NCBI GenBank assembly: GCA_035235625.1
Contig: CP141145.1
Span: 25,360,563-25,424,562 of the forward strand
Length of the DNA stretch: 64,000 nucleotides
Reading direction: 5' to 3'
Source of the DNA: Saururus chinensis
Lineage: Eukaryota; Streptophyta; Magnoliopsida; Piperales; Saururaceae
The notes under the pieces were generated by a model. That model ran no database searches. It saw only the letters and a program-made list of their open reading frames with translations, and was not told the origin of the DNA. Positions 47,456 to 59,469 of this stretch are shown piece by piece (position 1 is the stretch's first letter; each line of letters begins with the position of its first letter). The translations under genes were made by a program, and so were the position numbers.

Positions 47456-48077
47456 AGGTTTAGGTATACCTATAGCTATTGGAACCTTCAACCAAGCTTA
47501 ATCTTCTTAATGAAGCCTTTCTATGCTAATCTTCTTCAAACCCACACAATGTGTTCTGGTTTTTAACTTTGACAAAGAATAATCTTACTTAAGGCATTGT
47601 ATTAGGATGATTAATGATGTATTTATAACTAAACCAGGAAACCATTGTTAAGAACCCTAAAATCCTGACCCTCTATCAAGAGGTTAGCCAACGGTCTAGA
47701 TTTTCTACTTAAAACCACAACTTATGTTTTAATACAAGAACAAGCCCAATATTCTCCTACTTTACACAACTTCTAAATTGAGCTATAGAAACAAAATCTC
47801 CTACTTTGCTTAATTAAACTAAATTTGAGAAAAAATATTTTAGTTAAAAAATATCCAAGTGGGTAATGGGAAAATTTAAAATGACTTTCGTATACACATA
47901 ATTTTTGTTGAAAAAATAATACCCTCCGAACTGTATGTGGTAACGTTATACTCTTACAGAATGTCATAATTACAAGAATCAGGGCAGTCATGTCCTCATA
48001 GAAGAACATTCCTATCCATGTATCATAATGCAACTAATTTATTTTATTTGATTGCTATATGTGGCAATATATATATG
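47456..48077 (-). mobile_element. Copia LTR and 3' internal end, minus strand (uninterrupted copy)
   Basis: 47456-47840 is homologous to 57118-57313 plus 59470-59740. Read on the minus strand it has a purine tract before an LTR-like start (AGTAGGAGAATATTGGGC; compare AACTGGGAGAAAGTTGGGC at the other copy), as at copia PPT/LTR junctions. I infer the 3' LTR of the minus-strand copia element whose coding part lies at 51335-55300. It contains the empty target site GTTAA (47647-47651) matching the solo LTR insertion at 57313. LTR boundaries are approximate. Confidence 0.55.
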
Positions 48078-48269
48078 AGTGAAGACATGTTCCCACTCTT
48101 TTTCCAAATATTGTCTCATACTTAAGTGCACAGAAAATGAGACAACACAAGAAAAGAAATTGTAACTGCTATGATAAATGAAAAGTCCAGAAGTACATAA
48201 GCAAAATTAAATGCATGATGATCTAATAAGACTCATATGATCCACAAGACTCTTAAATAGAGAAGGGGA
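48078..48269. repeat. Flank of the CACTA element, shared with 41923-42114
   Basis: The run ATGAGTGAAG, AACTGCTATGATAAAT, AAAAGTCCA[GA]AAGTA, AGCAAAATTAAATG, AGACTCTTAAA is nearly collinear with the earlier copy. Thus the same pre-insertion sequence carries the CACTA left end in two places. Confidence 0.85.
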
Positions 48270-51200
48270 CACTACAACAAAATGTAATATTCGCGACACA
48301 TTTATTAACAATGTAAAAATAATCGTCGCTAAAAACCACTACTTTCAATACAAAAAAAAACGTTGTAAAAAAATTAACTATTAGTGACGCTTTTACTATG
48401 CGTCGCTAATAGTCATATATTAGCGACACATAATTTAAAGCGTCACTAATAATAATCATATTAGCGACATTTTCTTATAAGCGTCGCTAATATTTACGCT
48501 ATTAGCGACACTTCAAACAAGTGTCACTAAAGATATATATTTAAATAAAAAAATCATAACTATTAGTGATACTTTTTCTTAAGCGTCGCTAATAGTTATG
48601 TTATTAGCGAGGCTTACAAAAAGCTTAGTTATTAGCAACTCTTACGAAAAGCGTCACTAATAGTTATGAATTTAAAATAAAAAAATAAAAATTTAGAACT
48701 ATTAGTGACGCTTTTAAACAAGCGTCGCAAATAGCATTGATGATAGTGACACTTCTTTACACGCGTCACTGATAACTTTATTAATTAATTTTATTTAATA
48801 AATAAATATTAAAAAAATTAAAAATTAACTTCCTAAATAAAATATATTTTATTCAATATTTACTATTTGTATATATAATAAATAAATATTAAATTAATAA
48901 AATGTAATGTCAATAATAGATTAAACTTTCACTATTTATATATAATATATTTTATTTCTTAAATTTTTTTATTAATTTTAAAATATAATTTATAATAAAA
49001 GAGGGAGAGTGCATAGAGAGAGGAGAGAGAGAGGAGAGAGAGTGAGGAGAGAGAGGTAGTAGTGAGATAGAGGAGAGAGAGGGTAGAGAGAGGATGAGGA
49101 GAGAGAGGTAATAGTGAGATAAAGGAGAGAGGCTAGAAAGAGAGGGTGAGGAGAGAGATAGGCAAGATAGAGAGAGAGTGAGAGAGAGAGAGACGGAGAG
49201 GGGAGGGAGGAGAGAGAGTGTGTGAGAGATAGGGAGAGAGTGAGTGAGTGGAGAGAGAGGAGGGGAAATAAAATTTTAATTATAAATTATTTTAAAAAAT
49301 ATTAAAATATAAAAAAATTATATTAACGATGCATAACCGTATGTGTAGTTAATACTTGAGGGTAGTAGCAATGCATACGGGTATGCATCGCTAATGCATT
49401 GTGTAGTAGCGACACATACTGTCATATGTCACTACTAGTTTTTTTATTTTAAAAAAATTTAAATAAAAGAGATAGCGGGATGAGAGAGAAGGGAGAGGAG
49501 AGAGATAGTGAAGAGAGAGAAAGAGGAGAGAGATGATGAGAGAGAGAGAGGGTAGAGAGAGATGAGAGAGAAGAAAGAGAAAGAGGAGAGAGAGGGGGAG
49601 AGAGATAGGAGGGAGAGAGGAGAGAGAGTGAGAGGGGGGAAAGAGAGAGGGGAGGGGAAAGAAAATTTTAATTATAAAATATTTTTAAAAATTTTAAAAA
49701 TAAAAAAATTTATAAGTAGTGATGCATACAGTTACCCGTCACTACTAGTTTTTTTATTTTTTTTTAAAATAAAATAAAAGAGATAGTAGGGAGAGATAAG
49801 GGAGAGAGACGGAGAGGAGAGAGCGAGGCCAGAGAGAAAGGGAGGAGAGAGAGTGAGAGGGTGGAGAGAGAGTAAAGAGAGAGGGTAGAGAGAGAGGAGA
49901 GGATGAAAGAGAGTGAATTTTTAGAGAAAAAGAATTTTTATTTCTAAAAATAAGATTATTAGCAACGCTCTAAAAAGAGTGTCGCTAATAATTAAAGTAG
50001 TAGGAATGCTTAAATTTAAGCGTTGCTACTATTTATATTATTAGCAACGCTCCTTTCTGAGCGTCACTACTATTTCCACTATTAGTGATGTTCTTTCATG
50101 AGCGTCGCAAATAATTTAATTTTTTCAAAATATCAGTCTTTTAGCAACACTCAGAATTGAGTCTCGCTAATAGTTTAAATAGTAGCGACACTTGTATTTT
50201 AGCATTGCTAATAGTCTTATTTTTCAAAAAAAAATCTCTCTCTACATTCGCTCTCTCTTCACTTCTCTCTCCCTCTTTCTCTCATCCTCTCTCTCGTCTC
50301 TCTACACTCTCTCTCCTCCCTTTCTCTCCTCCCTCTCTTTGTTCTCTCTTCTCTCTCTCTTTTCTTTCTCTCTCCTCCCTCTGTCTCTCTTCTATTTTCT
50401 CTCTCTACCCTTCTCTCTATCTAGAGAAGAGAGAGAGGATATAGAAAGGTGAGGGGGTGAAGAGGAGAGAGGGGGAGAGAGGAGAAAGAGAAGAGAGGAA
50501 ATAAAGGGAGGAGAGAGAGAGTGAAGAAAGAGAGGAGAGAGAGTGAAGAGAGAGAGAGAGAGGTGAGGAGGGAGGAGAGAGGGGGGGTAGAGAGAGAGAG
50601 GGAGAGAGAGGAGGCAATGAAGAGAGAGAGATGAGAGAGTGAGGAGAGAGAGATGGTAGAGAGAGATAGTGAAGAGAGAGGGGGTAGAGAGAAAGGAGAG
50701 CTGAGAGAGAGAGGAGAGAGAGTGAAGAAAGAGAGAGAGAGGAGAGAGTGAAGAGAGAGAGGGTAGAGAGAGAGTGAGGAGAGAGAGGGTAGAGAGAGTG
50801 AAGGGGGAGGGGGTATAGAGAAAGGAGAGAGAGGAGAGGTGAGAGAGAGAGGAAAAAAAGGGGTTTTAATAAAAAAAACGAAAACTATCTATTGCGATGT
50901 TTTGAGCAAAACATAGCAAATAGATAAGGCTTTTGAGACGCTTCTAAAGAAGCATTGCAAAAAGGATAAAATTTTGCCGTGTGCGGGCGAAATTTCGCTC
51001 GCATTGATATAAAACGCGTGCCTCCTCCGCTTTTCACTCCGCCACACTACTCCTCCATGACTTCTACCACACTCCTCCTCCATGAATTCTGCTGTGCCGC
51101 ACCGCCATCCTCTATGCCGTTGTGAGCAGCTATCTGACCTCATTCCATCCCCCGGTGTTTCCATCTTCATTATCTGGGTCCCCCCTTCCCTATTGCTCCC

Positions 51201-51334
51201 CTCGTCCCTTTGTCGATGCCAGTGGTGGAGGGGGACCAAACCCTACTTTGGTGACGGCCGGAATCCGGCCTCCCACCCCCTCCTCCCTCCCGCTACCTAT
51301 ATCTCTCCCACTAATAGTCTTTTTTGTTGTAGTG
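48270..51334. mobile_element. Complete non-autonomous CACTA element
   Basis: Left terminus CACTACAACAAAATG, right terminus the complement of CACTACAACAAAAAAGAC, so the 13-base CACTACAACAAAA ends match exactly. Flanking triplets are GGA and GGG (CACTA elements duplicate 3 bp; two of three match). The left arm (48280-48780) and right arms (49320-49440, 49960-50215) are made of TTAGCGACGCTT / AAGCGTCGCTAATA words. The interior is GA-rich (about 49000-49265, 49480-49665, 49790-49915), then a 190-bp TC-rich tract (50230-50420) directly followed by a 450-bp GA-rich tract (to 50870). 50980-51320 is GC-rich and unique-looking. No transposase (TNPD/TNPA) is visible. Confidence 0.9.
50230..50870. repeat. 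TC-rich tract facing a GA-rich tract inside the CACTA element
   Basis: CTCTCTCT/CTTCTCTCTCCC text up to about 50415 turns at TCTAGAGA into GAGAGAGA/GGAGAGAG text. The single-strand transcript could fold into a long imperfect purine-pyrimidine hairpin. Open frames on either strand of Ser/Leu or Arg/Glu repeats are composition artefacts. Confidence 0.9.
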
Positions 51335-54300
51335 GGGTAAGCCCTTAGTCATTGGCTCCGCAACCATAAGCTCAGTACCTATATGCTCAATAACAATTGT
51401 CCCTTCTTTAACACGATCCCGAACAATAAGATACTTGATGTAGGTGTGCTTACTCTAACTTCTACTCTTGTTGTTCTTCGTGAAGAACACAACAACACTA
51501 TTATCACATAACATCTTTAACATCTTAGATATAAAATCCATCATAGTAAGACCTATGATAAAGTTCATCAGCCAAGTAGCATGTGATGTGCCCTCATAAC
51601 AAGCAACAAACTTTACCAGCATAGTCGACGACATTGTAAGGGTTTGCTTGATACTTTTCCAAGAGATAGCACTGCCTGCCAAAAGGAAAATATAACCCAA
51701 TATAGACTTTTTTCGAGTCAACACAACTAGCAAAGTCTGCATCTGTGTATCCAACTAGCTCCAAATGATTAGAATGTCTATATGTAAGCATGTAATCCTT
51801 CATTCCTTGTATATACTTCATAACCTTCTTTGCAGCTCTCAAATGATCCAACCCTGGATTTTTCTGGTATCTATCCAACATTCCCATAGCAAAGGCAATA
51901 TCTAGTCTTGTGCATACCTCCAAGTACATCATACTACTAATTGCCGATGCATAAGGAATTTCTTTCATGCTTTCAGACTCCAAATAATTTTTTGGACACT
52001 AGAACTAGCTAAATTTGTCACCCTTCACAATAGGATTGCACTAGGTGAGCAGTGTTCCATGTTAAACCATTTTAGAACTTTTAAATGTAGGCCTGTTGAG
52101 ATAACCCAAGGATCCTTTTGGATCTATCACGATAGATCTCAATCCTTATGACACAGGATGCATCTCCTAAATCTTTTATGTTAAAGTTTTAGGAAAGAAA
52201 CTACTTAGTCTTGTGCAACATCCATAAGTCACTGTTTACAAGTAGAATGTCATCAACATACAAGACCAAAAATGTGTAACGGCTCTCACTAACCTTAAGG
52301 TATATGCATTGGTCAACAATGTTCTTCTTAAAACCAAATGAAGTAATAACATCATTGAACTTCAAATACCATTGTTGGGAGGCCTGTTTTAGTCTACATA
52401 TTGATTTCTTGAGTCTACAAATTAGATAACTTCATTTTTCTGAGGCGAATCCTTTAGGCTGAGTCATATACACCTCCTCCTCAAGATCCTCAATCAAAAA
52501 CATCGTCTTGACATCCATTTGATGTATCTTTAAGTCAAAATGAGCTATAAAGGCCAAAATAACTCTTAATGAATCATTCGTGAACATTAGAAAGAAGGTT
52601 TTATTATAGTCAACACCATCTTTCTGAAGAAAACCTTTGGCTATGTCGGGCCTTATATATGCTAATGTTACCAGATGGATCTAATTTAGTCTTATAAACC
52701 CATTTGGAGATAAGAGTCTTAGTGCCATGTGGTAACTCTATGAGATCCCAAACTTGATTATCAGCAATATATTTAATCTCATCCTGCATGGCATCATACT
52801 ATTTTCTAGAGTTATCTCTAGTCATGGCCTGTGAATACGTGATCTTGAATGAGTCAAACATTCTTCTCAGACTCCTAGAGTTATATAACATAGTCAGAAG
52901 GGAGTGCAGGTTTCCTTACTCTTGAGGTCCGTCAAAGTCCTATTTGATCGAAAGGCGGAGGTGCATGTACAATAGGAACTTCAACAACTTGTTCCTTAGG
53001 GGATGGGGGAGGAATAATAGGTTGCTCTGGAATCATCATAGGTCATACACCATATGATCCTCCACCGGATGTGGGTATAAAAATTGGAACCATATTTCCT
53101 CAAACATAATGTGTTTTGGGGAAATATTCCCACTAAAGTTGTCTTGCTCAAGAAAACTTGCATTCCATGCTTCGACTATTGTAGAGGTATGTGAGGGACA
53201 ATAAAATCTATAACCCTTAGACTGTTTTGCATAGATAAAGAAAAATCCACTGATAGTCTTAAGGTCAAGCTTCTTCTCAAGTGGATTGTACACCGTAACC
53301 TCAACAGGACAACCCTAGTTGTGTATATGATCTAAACTAGGTTCCCATCCATTTTATAGCTCAAATGGTATTTTAGGAATGGCTTTAGATGTAACTCAAT
53401 TTAAAATGCACATGACTATCTTTAAGGCCTCACTCCACATATTGAGAGGAAGAGAGGAATTATGATCATACTCCTTACCATATCCATCAAAGTGCGGTTC
53501 CTTCTTTCTGTCACACCATTTTGTTGTGGTGTGCCCAGTACTGTGTCTTGTGCAACAATACCATGTTCCTTTAGGAACTACGCAAATGCTCCAGTTTTTT
53601 GTCCACTCTTTGTATACCTACCATAGTATTCCCCTCCCCTGTTTGATCTTACAATTTTGATACTCATGCTAGATTATTTCTCTATCTCTGTCTTATAAAT
53701 CTTGAAAGCATCAAATGCTTCAAACTTTTCATTTAAGAGATAAAGATATATATATATATTTATATCGACTATGATCATCTATAAAGGTAATGAAATACCT
53801 TTGACCATTCAGATAGGGTGTTCTAAATGGTTCACAAATATTAGTGTGTATGATGCTTAATTTCTCATCATGCCTCTTAGCCCCCTTAGAAATCTTGTAA
53901 GTATGCTTTCCCATTATGCAGTTTATACATATCTCAAAATCAGTAAAGTCAAGAGTTTTTAAAGTTCATTCTCTTATTAAGAGCTTTAAGCAGTCAATGG
54001 AGATATGCCCCAACCTCCTGTGCCATAACATAGAGGAATTCTTTTTAATAACACTTCCTTGCACAAACATCATAGATTTTTCAAAGGAAACATGCAAAGA
54101 GAGACAATATAATCCATCTATTGAGGAACAAAAACCAATGGGAACTGAATCTTTAATAATAAAAAATGAAGAATTCATAAACTGAAAATTAAAGCCATGA
54201 GGCACTAGTCTTGATACAAAAATTAAGTTCTTTGAAAAACTTGGAATATAAAAAGTTCTCTCTAAATATAAGGTGTATCCTGTATGAAGAATAAGGTGAT

Positions 54301-55300
54301 ATGTTCCCACACCTTCAACCTTTAAACACATCTTATTTCCTGAATAGATGTTATGCACCCCATCATTTGTTTTCCTTAGTCTGAGAAACAGTTGCATGAT
54401 AGCATAAATATGGATTGTAGAACCAGAATCAATCCACCATGTGTTATTATGATGATAATCAATATAATTAGAATCAAGCCACTTTTGATATTTAGGGTAA
54501 TCTTTCTTCATGTGTCCTTTCTTCTTGCATAAAAAGCTCCTTGGTGATGCCTGTAGACATCATTGGCACACCTTTACCAGCTTTCTTCTTTGGAGCACCA
54601 TGATTTTTCTTTTTTTGTCCTTTATGAGAAACTAGATAGGCACTTTCTAGCTTCTCTTGCTTAAGTCTCCCTTCTTCCTATACACACATACTAATAAGGT
54701 CAGTAACTGACCATTGAGTGTTATGTGTGTTATAAGAAATTTTGAATGACCCATATTGTGTAGGCAGAGAGTTCAGAATAAAGTGGACCAAAAAAATGTC
54801 ATCAATCTTTATTTTCATGTTGTTCAACTGATTAACAATATCACGTAGCTGCATGATATGCTCTATCATCCTTTTGTCATCTGTTAGCCTTATAAATGAC
54901 AACTTCGACATTAAGCTGCTAGCCAGGTTTTATCAGAACTCTTGAATTGAGCTTCAATAGCTTTCAAAAGTTCTTTTTGTAGCGCATTTTGGGATGGATC
55001 CTTTAATGTTTTTATTTATGTGAAACTTCATGAGCATCATACTTAAGCGGTTAGACTGCTCCCACTTTTCGAATGATGCTACCTCACTTAGCATACTTTT
55101 TTCCGCAGGAGTGGTGGGTTCATTCATACCCAAGTCTATGTACCCTAAAAGTCAAAGAATCTTTCCCCTCCAATCCAAAAAATTGTCCCTAGACAATAAT
55201 GAAAGGTGTTGATTAAAGTCAGAAATAAAAGACGGATAAGCTACAATAAAAGAATAAATACATGCAAACAATTAGTAAAGGTAAGAAACAATAACTTAAG
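51335..55300 (-). mobile_element. Ty1/copia polyprotein relic, minus strand
   Basis: Domains in copia order from right to left, with frame shifts and stops. Gag: QLRDIVNQLNNMKIKID and HFILNSLPTQY (54678-54911). Protease: TWWIDSGSTIHI (about 54425). GAG-pre-integrase: LWHRRLGHIS (about 54010). Integrase: CEPFRTPYLNGQRYFITFID (53730-53870) and GTPQQNGVTERRNRTLMDM (about 53510). RT: LVLYVDDILL (about 52245-52275). RT end/RNase H: SMMYLEVCTRLDIAFAMGML, then YTDADFASCVDSKK (51594-51983). The PR and RT catalytic signatures remain readable but no continuous frame exists. The left end abuts the CACTA element, which probably inserted into it. Confidence 0.9.
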
Positions 55301-57117
55301 TATGAAATAACCAATGCTAAAATCAAATAATAAAATTGTGAACCTCCATTTGGGCAAAGGTTGCAATCTGCACCAAAATTACTAAACTATATAAAAACAA
55401 ACGTTCATTTTGTTTCATAATAAGGCTAGTGGATTATACATAAAATATTACAGAAAAATTTCACACCTTTGGGCCTAGGGATTCACCCAAGTTAAAATAT
55501 ATAACCCTCCATCCTATCTTGATTATGTGACGCTAACTACTACCTCCCTTTGGGGCTGGATGATAATCGTTGTCACATAACCAAATTTGATGACAACACA
55601 AGTTTATGTATATGAATCTATGCACCCCATGGTAGCATTCCATATAATTCACATGTTGAAAATAACTTAGAATGCTTTGGCCACTCCTAAGTCATCTCAA
55701 CAGACGTGGGGACTGAATTTGTGTTTATCACTTTTTCATATAACAAAATCAATGCAAATAATTATTAAACAGTTAAAAAATATCCATACACAAAATTGAT
55801 AAGGGTCTATTTGTCAATTTTGTCATCGGGCTTTTGGGACTCGGTCTAGGTTCCATCACCACACACTACAATTAATAAATATAGTCCATAGTCCATGTAC
55901 AATCCTTAAAAAATAAATAAATGATGTACAAGTTGGAAGCTTTACGCCCCTAAAATAGAAAAAATGTACATTAATTTTTCATGACTACATCCACCTCCAG
56001 ATGTGGTCGTTGAACTCTAGTGTTGCTTACAATATGTATAATGTACACTCTCTCACAAAAATTACATAATTGGTGCACACAATAATTTTTTTTAAAAAGA
56101 ATTAAAATCATATGATTGTAATTTAATCCCCTAGCCTGCCCACGATATTAATAAAGCCCTTAAATGATAATTAAAACACATCTACATGCAATCACATACA
56201 TAAAAAATTAGATTTTTTTGGGACCAAAAATATTGCAAATTGGGTCCACATACCCAATTTACGTGTGGCTCATTACTGGCCCGCTGGGTCAAAAACCCGC
56301 ATCTAGCTCGGTTAGGATGACATATGTGGGCGGGCCCGTGATGACCACCTGCGTGGGCGGGTCTGAGACGACCCGCATGCATAGGTTGTCTTCAACCTCT
56401 CGCCATGGCCAGAGGTCTCAAAACAACCGTGTGAAGGATCACCACCCATCGTCATCCAGTGGAACTTGCTAGCATTTGAGAGACTAGAAAACACGTTGCC
56501 CGACGGCAGCGATCTTTGATCCGGCAAAAAGTTAGAGCGCGAAGGCTTATAAGGGTGTTTCAGAACACGCACAGTGTGAGAGAAGCAGGATCTGGCAGTT
56601 GTGAGAGAAGCGGGATCTGGCAGTTGTGCGCAATGCCTGGCAGCAGCTCAAGAGGCCAAAAATCTTTTCGCCCTTGACGAAAAAGGTTCGAGATCCGGCC
56701 CTAATTTCAAACAACATCATTTGGTGGTGGGCGTTTCAACCCTTAACTATGAAGAAAACAAAGTTTTTAACTCCCTATTCAAACTTCCCAAAGTATTTTG
56801 GCAGCTAGGGCGCTGGCCAGATCTAATTCGCAGTAAGACGACGGCCCTAGTTGGCGCTTGAAGAATCTTGTGGCGATGACCGGAGAATCTATAGCAGTAA
56901 AAAAATGGAACTTTAAGGCCGGTAGACTGTTTACCTGGCTAGAAAAAAATTATAGTACGACTGCACGGCTTTGGCTAGCCGTCTGATGGCCGCCGACAGA
57001 CTTTGGTGATGCCAGCCAAAACTCACCACCCGCTGGCAGCAGGATCTACTACCTGAAAACTAGGTCATCATCACAATGAACCATGCCTAGATAGTAATTG
57101 TGAGTATAAAATACAGT
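55301..57117. other. Non-coding leader-like region right of the copia relic
   Basis: Probably the 5' untranslated part of the minus-strand copia element or of another repeat. 56220-57060 is GC-rich (for example TGGGCGGGCCCGTGATGACC). GTGAGAGAAGC[AG]GGATCTGGCAGTT is repeated in tandem at 56576-56625. Overlapping open frames on both strands at 56182-56861 carry no recognised domain. Confidence 0.4.
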
Positions 57118-57313
57118 AGGTTTAGGCATACTTATAGCTATTAAATTATGTAATCAAACTTAATCTTCTTAATGAAGCCTTTGTCTACTAATCTTCTTTA
57201 AACCCACATAATGTGTTTCTAGTTTTGAACTTGACTTAGAATAATTTCGCTTAAGGCACCATATTAGGATGGCTAATAATATATTTATAACTAAACCAGG
57301 ATATCATTGTTAA
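57118..57313 (-). mobile_element. Copia LTR-like repeat, first part (interrupted)
   Basis: Homologous to 47456-47651: GTAGGTTTAGG[CT]ATAC, CTTAATCTTCTTAATGAAGC, TTTATAACTAAACCAGGA and CATTGTTAA occur in the same order. The homology stops exactly at GTTAA (57309-57313), where the solo LTR begins, and resumes at 59470. Confidence 0.75.
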
Positions 57314-59469
57314 TGTAACGCCCTATTTTCCAGTTACGCTTAACCCGGGTGGGTTAAGGGTAATTTAGTCATTTGAGGTCAGTGTTAAGGAGTTTTATTA
57401 GGTAAAATCCTCGTATCCAGGTAGAGCTCAGAGCAATGAGCGTGATGAATTAAAGAACACGCGAAACGGAGGTCGGGAGCGAAAACTACGGCCTCAGGAA
57501 GTGTGCCGCATGGGTAGGGCCCACTAAAAAAGAGTGGGATAACCTACCCATGTGTGGTCTTATTTCGAAGGGCTCGTCGACACGAGTCCATCGGTATGTA
57601 GAACGCGCGATTTCGACTTCAGGGTAAGAAGATATCGCGCATTGAAATTTAGATATGTTTAGATTAAAATAATATAGAAAAATATTATTTTAATCAGAAA
57701 ATGACAAAATAGCTGGTGTCAGCTGCGCCGCCTAACGTACGGTGTGGCATTGCGTGGCGGGGCGGCCCACAGGCCCGCGCGGTGACTTGCGCGATGCGCG
57801 GGTGTTCGCGCGTCGTCCCATCCATACGTGCGGTTCTGGGGGCGTTTCGTACACCCTCGGCTTCTCCCCTATAAATTGGATTTCCGTTTTATTTTCCGGA
57901 GGAGTTTTCGGACTCGTTCGGTGTCTATTTTCTTCCGTTCTTGAGGCGTTCCTAGTTAATTTGAGGGTGATCTAATCAATGGCATGGTCTATTCCTCGAG
58001 TTGGCGCTCCTAAAAGGGAGGAACGACCCGGGGCAAGAGGAGGCTCTGTCCGCCACCCTCCTGCCCCGAGAGTGAGAGAGATGGCCCGGTGAGAGAGGAG
58101 GCTCCGTCCTCCGTTACTGGGCCAGATCAAGAGAAGTGGCCTGATGTAGGGGAGGCTCCGTTCTCCACCGAAGGGCCACGATATGTGAAGGAACACCCCA
58201 AGTAGGGGAGGTTTTGACCGCCACCCACGGGTGCAGAAAATGAGAAATCTCCGGGAAAGGGGAGAGTTGGTCGGGTCATCTTTCGGTGTAAGGCGAAGAA
58301 CGTACGGAGGCTAGAGGAAGCTCAGTTCGCTATCTCTGGATCCAAAGGGGTGGACGCCCAGAAATGAGCCTCCCGAATACCACTACCTCATGAGACATCA
58401 GAGGAGTAAGGGTTTCTTACCTCTTATTTTAATTATAGAATGACATGTGCTAGTTATGATGTATGTTATGCTATGATCCATATGCTTGCTATGCTTATAT
58501 GCCATGATATGTGCTTATATGCCATGATATGTACTTATATGTCATGATGTATGCCGTCTCGCTCTGGGTTAGAGAGAGACGGGTTGTGCGTGTGTTTATA
58601 TTATGGTATGTTATGCTTATATGTCATGATGCATGTGTGTCGTCTCGCTCTAGATTATAGAGAGACATGTTGTGTGTGTGTTTATATTATGATATGTTAT
58701 GTTTATATGCCATGGTGTGTGCCGTCTCACTCTGGATTAGAGAGAGACATGTTGTGTGTGTGTTTATATTATGATATGCTATGCTTATATGTCATGATGT
58801 GTGCCGTCTCGCTCTGGGTTAGAGAGAGACGTGTTGTGTGTGTGTTCGGTCTTGGCTCAGTGATAGAGCGAGACCTATGATTGTGTTCCGTCTCACTCTA
58901 TGATGGAGTAAGATGTGTGATGCATGCGGTCTTGGCTAAGTGATATAGCGAGACATGTGATGCATGTGGTCTCGGCTTAGTGATGGAGCGAGGCATGTGA
59001 TTGTGATGGTCTTGTTTTGGGATAGAGTGAGGCATGTTGTGGTGGTCATGTGATGCTCGTCTCTATGATAGAACGAGATGTGTGTTGTTGGTGTTTTATT
59101 GGGCTTTTGTATAACTCCAATTAAATATTCAGAGATACGTATTTTATACATATGTGTTTTTGGTATGCCGATTGTATGTAGTAGCCAATAGGCAGAACTA
59201 CGTCCGGATCCGATCGTACCAGACTAACATCATGGATGTTATCTGATAGGTACGTAGGCAACTAAGGGCAAGGCAACGTTGGCCCAATCCGAATTAGTTA
59301 TATAATTAGGTTTATTCTGGCCTATGCGTAACAGAGCACTAAAGTTTTGAAGCACGTAGACGAACAAGAAGACTCTCGCACTAAGAGTGCGCCACTCTTG
59401 GTTCTGGGTTTGGTTTTTATCGATCTCCGGACCCCAGGCCCGGGTCAGCTTTCGGGTTGGGGCATCACA
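57314..59469 (+). mobile_element. Solo gypsy-type LTR related to the 20.5-29.1 kb element
   Basis: Starts TGTAACGCCCTATTTTCC, ends TTGGGGCATCACA, 2156 bp. Flanking 5-mers GTTAA / ATTAA differ at one position. In the opposite orientation to the LTRs at 20539-29114, it shows the same sequence of landmarks: GGGTTAAGGGTAAT near the start, the core block with GGGTAGG and CACTAAAAAAGAGTGGG, an AT stretch, a CpG-rich part (57720-57800), TTTGAGGGTGATC, repeated GAGGCTCCGTCCTCC-like units about 60 bp apart, and an end with CCAATCCGAATTAGTTATAT, CTCTCGCACT and CCCGGGTCAGC. Overall similarity is well below that of the two LTRs to each other, so it is a distinct subfamily. No internal region remains. Confidence 0.85.
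58545..58850. repeat. Minisatellite in the solo LTR, unit about 83 bp
   Basis: About four units of GCCGTCTC[GA]CTCTGG followed by TTAGAGAGAGACG, TGTGTGTGTTTATATTATG and ATGCTTATATGTCATGATG. It continues to about 59060 as shorter units of GGTCTTGGCT[CA]AGTGAT, AGAGCGAGAC. GTCTCGCTCT and AGAGAGAGAC make a small inverted repeat in each unit. Confidence 0.85.

Noticed and set aside
49562..50617. Arg/Glu- or Ser/Leu-repeat proteins inside the CACTA element
   Set aside because: Translation of GA/TC-rich tracts; no start context or conserved motif.
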